Part shown: one piece after another, positions 11,619-22,697 of the stretch
Layout of the letters: each line of letters opens with the position of its first letter
Numbering within the stretch: the stretch's first letter is position 1
Source: Labyrinthula sp. Ha
Lineage: Eukaryota > Sar > Bigyra > Labyrinthulida > Labyrinthulaceae
Direction: 5' to 3'
Length of the DNA: 64,000 bases
Assembly (NCBI GenBank): GCA_015227615.1
Contig: JAALGZ010000008.1
Span: 248,001 to 312,000, forward strand
Notes under the pieces: model-generated
What the model saw: only the letters and a program-made list of their open reading frames with translations
Database searches by the model: none
What the model was told of the DNA's origin: nothing
Program-made: the position numbers and the translations under genes

Positions 11619-12227
11619 ATGAAGACTTTGATTTCAACGCAAGTAGTTGATATTCCTGCAAACGTCCAATGCGAAATTGATTCACGATTTATAACAATAA
11701 CTGGACCTAGAGGAACTCTAAAACGAAACCTAAAGCACCAGCAGATGGAAATTTCTTTGGAAAAAGTTAACACTGCTCCAGAAGAGGAAGATCCAGTTTT
11801 TGTAACACAAGTAAAGCTAACGAAGTACTTTGGTCTTAAAAAACAACTTGCCTGTGTTCGTACTTTTGCTAGTCACATTCGAAACATGGTTATTGGAGTT
11901 ACAAGAGGATTCAGATTTAAAATGCGTTTTGTATACGCTCACTTTCCCATCAACGTGGAACTTAAAGGAGACAAAAGAGTTGAGATTAGAAATTTCTTGG
12001 GACAAAAGAAAGTTTTCAGAGTTGACTGCAGAGGTGACACTACCGTTATTAGAAGCAAAGATGTAAAAGACGAAATCGTTTTGGAGGGAAACAGTATTGA
12101 TGATGTAAGTTTAACTTGCAGTGATATTCAACAAAGTACTTTGGTAAGAAACAAAGATATCAGAAAGTTCTTAGACGGTATCTACGTAAGTGAAAAAGGA
12201 CCTATTCCAGCTCCGGAAGAAAACTAA
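11619..12227 (+). CDS. RPL9: 60S ribosomal protein L9 (uL6)
   Basis: This 202-residue, uninterrupted frame is the eukaryotic uL6 protein, which binds 25S/28S rRNA near the sarcin-ricin loop and the P-stalk base. It opens with MKTLISTQVVDIP and carries the two uL6 repeats: the first with ITGPRGTLKRN (residues about 28-38), the second with GDKRVEIRNFLGQKKVF and VIRSKDVKDEIVLEG. The family signature around NMVIGVTRGFRFKMRFVYAHFP is intact, and the C-terminus ends RNKDIRKFLDGIYVSEKG, as in other eukaryotes. Length is close to the usual 190 residues. No intron is present. The stop lies 9 bases from the stop of the CAF-1 gene on the other strand, so the two transcripts must overlap at their 3' ends. 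Confidence 0.97.
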   Translation: MKTLISTQVVDIPANVQCEIDSRFITITGPRGTLKRNLKHQQMEISLEKVNTAPEEEDPVFVTQVKLTKYFGLKKQLACVRTFASHIRNMVIGVTRGFRFKMRFVYAHFPINVELKGDKRVEIRNFLGQKKVFRVDCRGDTTVIRSKDVKDEIVLEGNSIDDVSLTCSDIQQSTLVRNKDIRKFLDGIYVSEKGPIPAPEEN

Positions 12228-12236
12228 TTCTTAAGC

Positions 12237-14537
12237 TTATCCAAAGAATTTGTTAACAGGACTAACTGCTTTCTCTAAACCAATAATGTTTTGAGGTTCT
12301 TGTTCCACACCTAGAGCTATAAGTGCTGCTGCAGAAGGTTCCTCAGGCTTTGGTTTTAGTTCAGGCTGGGGAGGTACAATAAGCTTTATCTTCTCAATTA
12401 TTTTGACGACGTCTTTGTTTCCACTTGAAAAGAAAACTTCACCGAAGCTTGGACACAGGTTGACTTTAGCAGCAGCTTGTTCGGAAGATGAATCCATAGG
12501 AGTATCTTTTTCCAACCACCCGTCGTTATAATCAAGGTCATCGTTGGAAGCAACTGATTGTGAAGACGCTAGGCTTTCTCCATCTTCGGGTTCTTCCCAA
12601 TCTAACCCAGAATCATAGTCATAGTCTATGTCATCAACTCGCACAAAAGGGTCCCTCCTCAAAGTTTTTTCACTCTTTAAAAAATTTCGGAACAACGCGA
12701 ACGAACCAGTCCCATAATAAGCAGGTCTGTTATCCTCCGAAAAAGAAAAAAACTTTTTCTTCCTAGCTCTTAGAACCTCAAGAAGGTTATTCGCTTCGTC
12801 ACCCAAGAACTGAACATCCCCCTGGTCAAGCGTTTCTCCAAGTTGACGCTTCCTTCTTAATTTGCAGCTATGAATATATTTCGAAAGTATCTCCATTTCG
12901 TTTTTGCCTGTTTCAGCTTTCAACAAATCCAACGTTTCTTTAGATTTAATAGGCCGCTTTGTCTTTAGTTTACTTTCTGTTCGTGCTGTAGAAGGGGAGA
13001 AATAATGCCCAAGGGTAATAACCTTAGGAGGCTTCGCCTTAGCTAACTCAGCTAATTTCTTACGGGTTTTCTCTTCCCGCTCCGCATTTGCTTTTTCTTT
13101 CCTTATTTTCTGTTTTTCTTCCTCTCTTAAGATTTTCAACACCTTTTCCTCATATAAATCTATTTTCTTTTTATATTTTTCTGCATTCTTGTTCAATAAA
13201 ATTGTTTCTTGGAATTCCATTTTTGAACATATAAGCTTGAAAGATGTATTTATCTTTGCTTGCAACTTCTTAAGCTGGGAGCCTTTAGCCTTTAAGCATT
13301 TAGTCCAGTCTTTCCATTTTGCATCAACCAGATTAAGATCAAACTCCCATATCTTAGTAGAAGCGCAGTGCAAGTTCAACCATTTAAAATATTTACACTC
13401 AGTTGAGCTCAATTTAGTCCTGTCAATACCATACGTTTTCTGTACACCCAAAAGCAATAACTTATCACCCAGAACCTTTCTTTCCTCCAAATTCAGGTCA
13501 ATTCCCCAGTTGTCTATCGTTCCTGTTCTATAATGGGCATAAATGCCCAAATTATCAGTTGTGAGTTCTATTTTTGGTTCCTGCTGCCTTAGCTCTTTAA
13601 TAAAAGTGTCCAGCTTCCTCAAGGTTACTTGTAAATCTGTAACTAGCTTGACATAAGACAAAATGGTATCAACTTCTTTCTGCAGTTCTATCCGGATCTC
13701 TTCAAAGTTGACGGTTCTCTTTATTAATTTTTTGTTCAGTTCATTATGGAGCTTAAGGTTTTCAGGGCTCAAATGTTTCATGACTTCCTCCCTAATCTTC
13801 CATGATTTACCCTTTTTTTCAGCCAGCTGTCGAATTTCAATTTTAATTTTTCTCTTGCTATGTTTTTCTGGCAGTCTTTCAATCTTTCCTATTACTGTTC
13901 CAAGGTTTTGCATCCTGTTCTCAAATATTAGGTTTACCAAGAGTTTCGTTCTAGCCGTGCTCATTTCCACAGCAACACTGTTCTTCTTTTCTTCTTTAGT
14001 ACGATAGTTGCCTAAAGGTTCATCTGCACTATTCTTTTCTGATTCAAGCTTTTTATTTACCAAAGTCCTGCTATCCTGTTGCTCGAGCATTTTTTTCTCT
14101 TGTAGCGATTTTTCGCCTTGCTCATTGTCACCGACACAGACAATGTTTGCTTCTCCTTTTCTACCACTAACGCTAACAAAACCATTTGTTAAGCTCTTTT
14201 CTCTTTCTTTAGAATTTTTAACAAGTTTTTTCTTCTTATTTTCCACCAAGTCAGGGGAGTTCGAAGGAACTTGTTTTCTTTTTGTTGGAATTTCGATATT
14301 TGAAACCTTCTTTGTTGACGACGTTGAAAGATCTATTGGAATAGGCGAAAGTTCCTTCTTCTGAATAGTCTTGAAGAACGATTTTATTGAAGAACCAGAC
14401 TACGTGTAAGAATCAAAGCTCAATTTTACCTTCGTGTTCGTTTTGCTTGGCGTGGTTTCAGCTGGAGATATGGACTTCAAAGCCAAGGCAGAGCTCGCAA
14501 CTTGCTTCGGAGCCAGAACTCTTTTAGATGACCCCAT
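12237..14537 (-). CDS. Chromatin assembly factor 1 large subunit (p150/CHAF1A-like)
   Basis: Two exons (14537-14430 and 14399-12237) joined by a 30-nt GT..AG intron at 14429-14400 give 756 residues. CAF-1 deposits histones H3-H4 during DNA replication. Exon 2 opens with a PCNA-binding-like word, I41-x-x-F44-F45, lacking the canonical Gln. A long Lys/Glu/Arg-rich coiled region (KER) peaks around residues 440-490. The family ED domain follows near residue 625 (VDDIDYDYDSGLDWEEPEDGESL in part), which matches the conserved acidic D-x-x-W-E-E block of p150. Without the intron the frame would lack an ATG: the ATG at 14537 is the first in the upstream exon, and both flanks are in phase. Identification rests on architecture plus the ED block. 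It is tail-to-tail with RPL9 and head-to-head with the gene at 14876. Confidence 0.8.
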
Positions 14538-14875
14538 TCTTAATTGTTCGGGTGTTTTAAACTAAAATATAAATTGTAGGAGTAAGTTTACGCAGTCCGG
14601 AAGAATTGGCATTTGTTTAATTCTTCTTTAACGGTTTTATAACCTTTTTTTACTTTGGTCTCGGAATAAGGTATAATAAACTAATGACGTGGCAAGAAGA
14701 TATAATGTTTTGGGCATAAGATCAAACAAATAGAATAAAGTTGTATTCTAAGTTCCAAGGAATGTCTTCAAACAAAAAAGAAAAATTGTCTATTCAGGAA
14801 ATTTATTATCCCTAATATTTTATTTCTTGCATGTCTTTTAAAATTCAAATCATCCTTTCATATTCATTAACTATC
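14538..14875. promoter_or_regulatory. Shared divergent promoter region, CAF-1 and secreted protein gene
   Basis: The 338 bases between two divergent ATG codons must contain both promoters. It is AT-rich with no clear TATA box. A TTTTGGGC word at 14708-14715 is the reverse complement of the GCCCAAAA motif seen near several other starts. Confidence 0.4.
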
Positions 14876-15616
14876 ATGGTTCAAGGAAAGTGTTGTTTTC
14901 TGCTTCTACTCTTAATTGTTTGCTCATGTTCCGGTAATCCAAATGTGTTAACCATGAAAGAGTACAACACAAACTGTGAATCGCTTACAGAAAAAGAAGC
15001 TATTATGTAAAAATTTCTTGATTTTAACTTTAGGGGAGCTACGCCGCAGTATAGGGAAGATCTGGAGATTTTCTTCCACTTCAATGGAACAGATGTTCCT
15101 TGTGGATCCGTCATTCAGAACTTTGACGAAAAAGTGGAAACACTCCAGGTCAATAAGGGAAATTTAGTTGGACAGTTTATTATACAAGTTTTCGGAGGTT
15201 ATTTTTTGGAACCTTCTGGAACCTGTACAAATGCATTAGCCGAAAGTGGACCTAATTTTTTTCGAGAGTACGGAAGATCAAAATTTCAATTTGAAGAGTC
15301 ACATATCATGGTAAGTGCTAAGAATATATCTATTGTAGCTGGTATGGCATTGAATTTTGGTCCAATATCGTATACTTTATGCTCGGTTTCAATTGAATTA
15401 ACCGAAGATCCGCAGGTTGAAGTCCCGCCTTCTGGCGGAGGATCAAAATTTGGCTCAAATACTGAATCTTCAGAGATTGGTACCATAATTGCAATGTGTC
15501 TAGGAGTTTTTTGTTTCATTGGAATTGCTATTCTCTCTAATAAACTGGCAACTATATCTTTCGAGCGCAGGGAAAGACTTGCCCAAGCTGTTGCCAATGA
15601 TAGTTTAAGTGTTTAA
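14876..15616 (+). CDS. Secreted/single-pass membrane protein, paralogue of 19738-20538
   Basis: Two exons, 14876-15006 and 15034-15616, joined by a 27-nt GT..AG intron at 15007-15033, encode 237 residues. Exon 1 supplies a signal peptide (MVQGKCCFLLLLLIVCSCSG). The joined protein aligns with the gene at 19738: LEIFFHFNGTDVPCGSVIQNF against IEIHFLVNGEDVPCGDTIANF in the same position after the signal peptide (first half shown), and the exon junction falls at IM|G against LMG there, which supports the splice. Four or five cysteines are conserved in spacing. A Gly/Ser/Pro linker precedes a transmembrane helix at about residues 192-212 and a short cytoplasmic tail, giving type I topology. Function unknown. 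Without the intron the frame would end after 43 codons, and the second exon alone would lack a signal peptide. Confidence 0.75.
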
Positions 15617-18600
15617 ATTTTGCACGTAGTGCAAGAATCAAATAAAAAAGTTTTTATACAAACTTAACTCTTAAAGATCAATTATAATTTTCTGTTTAGT
15701 TTTTTTATTTTTCACTTCGTATACGTTTAATGCAGGTGTTAAACCAAACTTTGGAATTGCGTTTTTTGTCATCTACCGAGCTTCTAACCCGACATAAAAA
15801 TATCTGAATGATACAACCCATGATATATGTTAAAGTTGTAGACCTAATTGTTTGTTTCAGAAATCAAGTTTCTAAGTTGAAGTGAAAATGTGTAACGAAT
15901 ATTTCTTCAAATCTGGACAAAGTATGATTGGTGCGAAATCTTAGGAAAAAAACTTTTCTTTTTGAAGTCGAGGAGCATACACAATATGCTGATCTTCTTG
16001 CAATGAAGGAAACGAAGATTCCGCAAATATGATCGTAACTGCTTTATGAATGTTAGCTGAGTAATAATTACTCGGTTGAGAGATAATGTAGAGAGAAGGG
16101 CGCCTGAATGCAACGAGTGTCCATTTCTATAGCGATTCCTGCCAGTAGCTAGAATGCAAGTCTAATTTCCAGAATATACATCCAATGCTTTCTATAGTAA
16201 CGTAAATCAGGTATTTTCAATATTATAATTATTCTTTTCGTATTTTTCAGGTGTACTAGAAGCTTATGCTTTGTGGATATTCGAGAAGGATTGGCATTGC
16301 CATAGCAAGAGTTTGTACTTGGTATTCTCGGTAATATCCAACATAAATTAACAAGACTTTGTTTAACATGCTGTGGTTGTTCTTAGGAAGTAACTAGTCC
16401 ACCTACTGCTTCATTTAAGTGTTTTTTATATTTGAATTGCAACATCTTGACTCATGATTTAGATGTTCCCATTTAGTTTAACATAGTTGCAATGATCTTT
16501 CCAGATTTTATAAATATCAGGTTAAGAGTTTACTTCGGTCAAATGAAGAGCGGTGACTATTTTGCTTATCATTAGATTACATTGAGTGATTGATTGTTAC
16601 CATCATTCCTTCCTCTGAGTTTCAACTAGCTATTAAGTTAGTATATTCTTTTGTAATTTCTGTTTGAAATTGACAGTAATTAAAGCATCGTTCAGAAGAC
16701 ATCGTAATCCACACCAAGAAACAGCAGTGAGTTGAACTATACGAGATAATATTTAAATAGGCTAAGAAGAAGCACGCAAATAACGATAACGCAGACTGCA
16801 ATGCACCTTCTTGTTTTTATTAGAGCAATACTTCTCTTAAAGACTAAAAATATTATAATGTGGATAAGGCGTGACTCATCCTAGTAACTTCTCTCCAATT
16901 TGACATTTAATCCACTTTGTGAGCATGCCATGAATATAATAGTGCAAGTATTGTTTTTAAGAACTCCAGGACACGAGTTTCATCCATAATTTAAGAATTG
17001 CAACCTTTCTACGAGTTAAATATGGGTTTGTCGCCATGTTTATTCGAAATATTAAAAGTTGATCCTTGTTCTGTTAAAAAAGAGAAATAATGAGACTGAG
17101 GACTACAGCTCAAATTACTCACCTTAAATCATATATTCATGACTCAAACATTTAATCATTCATTATTTCCTAAAATAATTGATTTGAAACGGGTGAAAAT
17201 CTATTTAAAATGTTTCTATAGTTGAATGAGGTAATGACTTTGTCGTAACCAAAATGTTGTTCAACTCGTACAACTAGGAATCAAATTTGATTTATTGTTA
17301 ACTTAATAACAATTTTTGCCGACATTTTTCTTAATGATTGGTTCGGATAATGACTACAATATTTTGATTTATTTTGATTTTCAAATGATTATCAATACAT
17401 GATCAGGCCATATGACTCAAGTATTTATAACTACTCTTGGGGCATTCACTTGACACATGGCCATTCAGTATAGGTTTTCATAAGGTGCAATAAAAAAGAA
17501 TATTTCTTGTTCATATGGTCGAAGCCGGAGAAATTTTTTCTTGTTTTTAGTTGGAAAATCAGAATAAAATCAAAATCCTTTGTCAAAAATCAAAATCTCA
17601 GTTCTCTTCTTGATGATCAGATTCAAAGTGAATATCAAATATATGTCGGTAATTCTTAACAAATCGCACCCGTAATTGTGGGACAAGTTATTCCTAGTTC
17701 TTTGGACAAGAAAGAAACAATCGAAAAAAATAATTCGGCAGAGTTTCTACCTAATAACGAAACAACACAGCAAGCATTTATCACCATAACTGAAACTCCG
17801 TTACTTAAGTTCCAAATCCACAATAATCAGTCAAAGAGACTGTTCTATGGGGTATATTTATTACTAAGGTGTTGACACATGAATTCAATCTATTTTTTGG
17901 TTTGCTATAATACCATGAAATATACCTGTTTCATCGCAAGTAAATCTTTTTTATTAAAAAAACCAACTCGAAAGTGTATTTTATTTAATTATTATTAAGC
18001 TCATGGCAAATTAAGCTTATAGAACAACGAAGTGTTGCCGTTGCAAATCGCACGAATACAGCCATACGAGATTCATTCAACGTCATTTAGTGGTGTTTGG
18101 GCCAGGGTTTCCTCGACCTCTATAGTCTATACATTAAATTGAGTAATTATTGTGGTATTTCCGCTAACTATTTGGTTGGATCCCGACTTATATCCTACGT
18201 ATTAATATTTTTACTGAATTCACATATGAAGTACTAAAGGTTTAAAATATGTTAAGTTTTTAGTGGCTAATGTTATGACTTACCTGTGGACATTCTGCAG
18301 TCGAATATGAAATTGTAAATATTACTATCTGTGTTCTTGGCAATAGTTATCTGATTTTCCCCAGTTTAATTTAATCTCACTTGCACATTTATAACATGAA
18401 AAACAATAATGTTTCTTCCACTTTCTCATTTATTTGCCAGCATTATAAGGCAAAAGAACATATTCATAAAGGTATGGTTAATAGCACCGTTGGACTTATA
18501 ACTATCTCAGACAGAGAAATAGTGTGAAGAATCTACCAAGCGTTTGCATTATTAACAGACAGTACGATCATACTCAATAGTTAAGTTACAGTTACTGGCA

Positions 18601-19737
18601 CATGTTAGGATAATGATATGCCTTGGAGAAAGAGTTAATTCAAAAATATTAAGAGACTTCAAAATGCATGATACGGAGTTGTTTGAATGATTAAATTTAT
18701 GACTAAGGCCTTGGATCCTTTTTCTGTTAGTATTATGGAAACTCATTTCCATTTTGAAATCAAGTAAAAAGCACCTAGGAAGCATAATGGTATTTTAAAG
18801 GTAGGTTTTCAGTGCTTCTACGCTAGATTAACACTTACAGGAGTCTAGTTATGTGTGTCATAGTAAATGTGTACTCCTTGACCGCAGCAAGTAGGTAAGT
18901 CTAGTCTTAATTGACTCATTGATGTTCAACCCGAGTTATATGAAAACTAAGTAGAGGAGGAGCTAGTCATATGATAGACAGTGTAGAGTTATATGAAATC
19001 GAGTATGATGTATTAACTTGAAAATACTTCTTCGGGTTCAACGTGCACTCTGTAGCCGGCAAGAGTGGCAGAAAGGCTAATTACTCTGTTCGCCGTGTAA
19101 GCAAGAGAAGCAAAGTCTTTTCTTCAAAAGGTTGTTCTCAGGACTTGATGTCACCTCGAGTTTCATGGTAGGCAGCAAATGTTGCCCACACCTGCACTGC
19201 ATCAAGAAGTAGTAATTGAGGCTCTCTTGCTCTTCTCCACCCCTTTTAAACTTTTAAATCTTATACTAAACCATCTATCACATGAAACCATATAATAAAT
19301 TTACTCATAAACCTTAGAATGCTGCTTCTCTCTCATAGACTTCGAAACCTGTGCTTCAACTGGTGCACCAACTTCCCTAATAACATTGTTCTCAAAAAGG
19401 AAAAAGTCAAATGTTGACAACCTTAAGAGGAGGTAAGCTAAATAAAAACTTCTTTGTCTTAACCCAGAAACATATCTTCATTATCATTTTCCTAAGAAGC
19501 TTAACCCATTCTGAAACAATACGGAATCACTAAGCTATATCTGCTGAACTAACAATAACATTTTTCCCGAAACATTTATCATGGCGCTACTTACTTATAA
19601 CAGCACATGAACAACCTAAAATTAGTAAAATTCCCAGCATACCCACTGAAGAAAACAATCCGGTTCTTGTGCCCAGAATAATATTCGCAGGTAACAAAAC
19701 TCCAAACCCAAAACGAACTTCATTGAAAATTCCATCA
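15617..19737. other. Intergenic, with one dispersed repeat copy
   Basis: About 4.1 kb without a supportable gene. A dispersed repeat copy at 17281-17480 is listed separately. An open frame near 17678-17875 has a protein-like composition but no ATG and no recognisable relative. A box-A-like word near 19067 has no matching tRNA fold. Confidence 0.45.
17281..17480 (+). repeat. Dispersed repeat family, copy A
   Basis: Shares ATTTGATTTATTG.TAA.TTA and the block TTTTCTTA.TGATTGGTTC.G.TAAT with the copies at 37684 and 44610, and the word TGA.TATCA..TACA towards its end, followed by GGCCATA. Similarity is about 70 percent over 90-120 bases by eye. No coding capacity; a non-autonomous transposon is likely. 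Confidence 0.45.
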
Positions 19738-20538
19738 ATGAATAAAATTACAATATTTTTTCTTCCTTTCGTTTACCTACAAAGTCTCCTTGCTAACCCA
19801 GTAGTATTTGTAAATAGAAATGCCTGCCCAATTCTTACAGATGGACAGGGTTTAATGGGCGGTACAGTTAATCTTGATACCAGTATTGAAATTCACTTTC
19901 TAGTTAATGGAGAAGATGTACCGTGCGGAGATACGATCGCAAACTTTAGTACGGCTGATGATGAGCTGTTAGTTGACTTGGGAAACTTACCAGACAACGG
20001 GTCAGGGGGAACTCTCCAAGATTACTTGTTACAGATCCCATCAGGAGGAGAGTTTTTAAATCACAATGGGGCATGCGAGAACGGAATCGCAGTTAGTAGG
20101 ACAAGATTTGGTCGTGCACCTATTTCTTTTGAGCAATCTGAAACCGAGATTCTTGTCACTGATAATGAGATATCAATAATTGGTGGACAAGGGTTTGGAC
20201 AGCGGAATGTAAAGGTTTCAGAAGCATGTACTTTGACAATTACCAACTTAGTTGAAGATCTTGTGGAAGAAGAAGATCCTGAGGAAGAGCAGGAGGAGGA
20301 AGAGGAAGAAGAAGAGGAGGAAGAAGAAGAGGAAGAAGAGGAGGAAGAAGAAGAGGAAGAGGAGGGAGAAGAAGATGACTCGTTAGGTTTTCTTGATGGT
20401 CAGGATGGAATTATGAACCTCTTAAAGCTTACAGTAAGCATAAGTTTGGTTTTTGGATTAGCACTCGTTTTTATAAATGCCCGGTCACCAGAACAGGTTC
20501 AAGAAGCTGTTTTTGGTAGTGTAGAAGTTAAGCAATAA
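19738..20538 (+). CDS. Secreted/single-pass membrane protein with poly-Glu stretch
   Basis: The frame is open from 19669, but the first ATG is at 19738 and starts a clear signal peptide (MNKITIFFLPFVYLQSLLAN), giving 266 residues. The ectodomain (about 21-175) is related to the protein at 14876-15616 through the NGEDVPCGDTIANF word and matching cysteines. An acidic run of roughly 35 residues, almost pure Glu, spans about residues 176-211 (bases 20267-20370) and is followed by a transmembrane helix at about 227-247 and a short tail. The Glu run is coded by mixed GAA/GAG triplets, a site prone to length change. The stop is 24 bases from the stop of histidinol dehydrogenase on the other strand. 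Function unknown. Confidence 0.75.
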   Translation: MNKITIFFLPFVYLQSLLANPVVFVNRNACPILTDGQGLMGGTVNLDTSIEIHFLVNGEDVPCGDTIANFSTADDELLVDLGNLPDNGSGGTLQDYLLQIPSGGEFLNHNGACENGIAVSRTRFGRAPISFEQSETEILVTDNEISIIGGQGFGQRNVKVSEACTLTITNLVEDLVEEEDPEEEQEEEEEEEEEEEEEEEEEEEEEEEEGEEDDSLGFLDGQDGIMNLLKLTVSISLVFGLALVFINARSPEQVQEAVFGSVEVKQ

Positions 20539-20562
20539 ATCCCTCTGTACATTAAAACATAT

Positions 20563-21921
20563 CTATAAAAACTTCTTTCTCTTTTCCGCCGCTCTTGCAT
20601 GACCTTCTAAGCCTTCTAATCGAGCCAGTTGAGCACAGTCTTCAACTAATTCTTTAGTAACTTGATCTACTTCTATCCAGGTATTCATCTTCAGAAAATT
20701 AAACACGCTTAATCCACCAATATACCTTCCTGTTCCAGATGTTGGTAGGGTATGATTCGGACCCACACCATAATCACCGAACACCTCGGCACTTTTTTTT
20801 CCCACAAAAAGACCGCCATAATTCTTAAGTTTGAGCTTTGTCTTTTCCAAAACTTCATCTGCCAAGAAAAGCTCTAGGTGCTCTGGGGCCAAGCTTTCTG
20901 ATGTCTCAATCATTTCTTCTAAGGAGTCACACTTTACTGCCAGTCCTTTCCGAACACTTATTTCCGCAACATCTTTAGTTGAAAGATCCTTCAGCTGGTT
21001 TTCAACCTCCACATTTACTTTCTGTAACACCTTTTCACTTGATGTCACCAAAATAGGCAACGCTACGACATCGTGTTCCGCCTGCGCTAAGAGATCTGCT
21101 GCTATGATATCTTCATATCCCTCTGCGCTCTCATCGGCAAGAACTAAGCATTCACTTGGCCCAGCAAGCATATCTATCCGGCAATGCACATTTGACATTA
21201 ACTGTTTGGCAGCAGTAACATATTGATTTCCTGGTCCTACTATCACATCGCACTTTGGAATAACTCCATCTACTCCAAGCGCCATCCCAAAGATAGAGTG
21301 AGGACCTCCGACACTCAAGACGGTACAGTTTATTTGTCCAACGCTTTCCTCTATGTCATTAGAAAGGGATTTTGAAATTGTGGCAGCATGCGCAGCGGCT
21401 AAGAGAATGTTGTTTGTGGAGCATTTGGGCGAAGCGAGTACTATATTTGATACCCCAGCTACCTTGGCTGTTATCATGGTCATCAGAACACTTGAAGGAA
21501 GAGGATATCGTCCACCAGGTGCATAGCAGCCAGCTGTTGCAACAGGTATTATTCTTTGTCCCATTTTCACTCCATTTTGTGTGGTTGTGAAGTCTTGAAT
21601 AGAAGATTTCTGCTTGGCGGCAAATGTATGAATTTGATTGGCTGTTTTCACCAATAAGTTTTGCTCACTCGGTGGAAGAGAGTTAAACGCTTCTTCTAGA
21701 AGATTTGGTTCAACAACCACTGAAGTTGCATCATCAGGTATTTCTTTGAATTTCTTGCCAAGATTTAACAAAGTCTCAAGTGGAGTTGCTTTAATATCAT
21801 CCAGAATACCTTTGCAAATGGTGAGTGTCTTATCATCTATTGGAGAGAGTTCCAGTGAAGGCAACTCTGTTGGTTTCACGCGCTTCATTCGAGTGGTGAT
21901 GGAGAAAAACCTAGAAAACAT
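20563..21921 (-). CDS. Histidinol dehydrogenase
   Basis: This 452-residue frame is a complete histidinol dehydrogenase, which oxidises L-histidinol to L-histidine in two NAD-dependent steps at the end of histidine synthesis. Family words appear in order: GCYAPGGRYPLPSSVLM, IVGPGNQYVTAAKQ, MLAGPSECLVLADE, the zinc-ligand block LAQAEHD (near residue 280), APEHLEL, and VGPNHTLPTSGTGRYIGG (near residue 385). It is a stand-alone enzyme as in bacteria, plants and some protists, not the trifunctional HIS4 of fungi. The first dozen residues (MFSRFFSITTRM) are basic and extend beyond most bacterial homologues, so a short organelle-targeting signal is possible; M12 is an alternative start. No intron. 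Divergent from the SRP40-like gene across 216 bases. Confidence 0.96.
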   Translation of the reverse strand: MFSRFFSITTRMKRVKPTELPSLELSPIDDKTLTICKGILDDIKATPLETLLNLGKKFKEIPDDATSVVVEPNLLEEAFNSLPPSEQNLLVKTANQIHTFAAKQKSSIQDFTTTQNGVKMGQRIIPVATAGCYAPGGRYPLPSSVLMTMITAKVAGVSNIVLASPKCSTNNILLAAAHAATISKSLSNDIEESVGQINCTVLSVGGPHSIFGMALGVDGVIPKCDVIVGPGNQYVTAAKQLMSNVHCRIDMLAGPSECLVLADESAEGYEDIIAADLLAQAEHDVVALPILVTSSEKVLQKVNVEVENQLKDLSTKDVAEISVRKGLAVKCDSLEEMIETSESLAPEHLELFLADEVLEKTKLKLKNYGGLFVGKKSAEVFGDYGVGPNHTLPTSGTGRYIGGLSVFNFLKMNTWIEVDQVTKELVEDCAQLARLEGLEGHARAAEKRKKFL

Positions 21922-22137
21922 AACTAAAAGAGTAAAGTGATCAGGTCATCGTAGTCAAGTCCACATGATATTTCGGACAAGGCTGAAACATATGGTCATC
22001 ATGTCAGAAGAAACTCAAAGTTGAATAAAATATGTACTTTTTTCCACAATATTTCTTTTTGTTTAACGGTTCTCGATAAATTCCGATTTGATTGGATAGA
22101 TTGTTCGATTTGATAGGTTGTATTTTAAAGAAAAAGA
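21922..22137. promoter_or_regulatory. Shared divergent promoter, histidinol dehydrogenase and SRP40-like gene
   Basis: Only 216 bases separate the two divergent start codons, so both promoters lie here. No TATA box or known element is evident. Confidence 0.45.
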
Positions 22138-22697
22138 ATGGGTAAAACAAAACAAAAACTTGCAAAGCTAAAGCAGGCACTTGAACCATTAGTAGCACTA
22201 ACAAAAGTAAGTTTTCTTTGGGTCTCTTATTTTATAAGAAAAAAAAGAAAATTAGAAAAAAACTTGAAAAGTTTGGAATATCGTTGGAAGAGATAACAAA
22301 GCTCATCAAGCAAGACAAGGCTGAAGAAGTTGAAAAATCAAGTAAGGAACCTGTAAAAGAAAAAATAAAGGAGAATATAATTGAAAGTTCTTCCGATGTT
22401 GAAACTAAGCCGCAAAGTAGAGATATAACTGAAGCAGATGTATTTCCAGAGCAAAAGGAAGGAAAACGTTTCAAACGGGTTGATGACTCTTACATGCACA
22501 AGATAAAAAACAATAAGTTAAAAGATAACTCCTACATTGGAACTTTTGGAAGTGATGGATGGGGATCGAAAGCAAACGACAAGTTAAAGTATACCCGTGG
22601 AAAAGGTTTTAGACACGAGAAAACAAAAAAGAAGCGAGGAAGTTATAGAGGTGGATTAATAGACCCCAATAAAGTAAATTCTATCAAATTAGACTAA
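22138..22697 (+). CDS. SRP40/Nopp140 C-terminal-domain nucleolar protein
   Basis: Exon 1 (22138-22206, 23 codons) and exon 2 (22239-22697) are joined by a 32-nt phase-0 GT..AG intron at 22207-22238, giving 175 residues. The C-terminal 70 residues are the conserved SRP40/NOLC1 C-terminal domain: KRFKRV, a DNSY..GTFGSDGWG block, KLKYTRGKGFRHEKTKKKRG then SYRGG and a terminal NSIKL. In yeast and animals this domain is found on a nucleolar chaperone of snoRNPs and RNA polymerase I. The long Ser/acidic repeats typical of Nopp140 are reduced to a short Lys/Glu/Ser linker, so this is a short form. The N-terminus is very basic and helical. An unspliced reading would give an ATG inside the intron, which I reject because the spliced product is continuous with the basic N-terminus. 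Confidence 0.88.

Noticed and set aside
17678-17875. 65-codon frame with protein-like composition
   Set aside because: No ATG and no recognisable family.
19060-19160. Box-A-like word TGGCAGAAAGG, possible class II tRNA
   Set aside because: No acceptable box B or acceptor pairing downstream.
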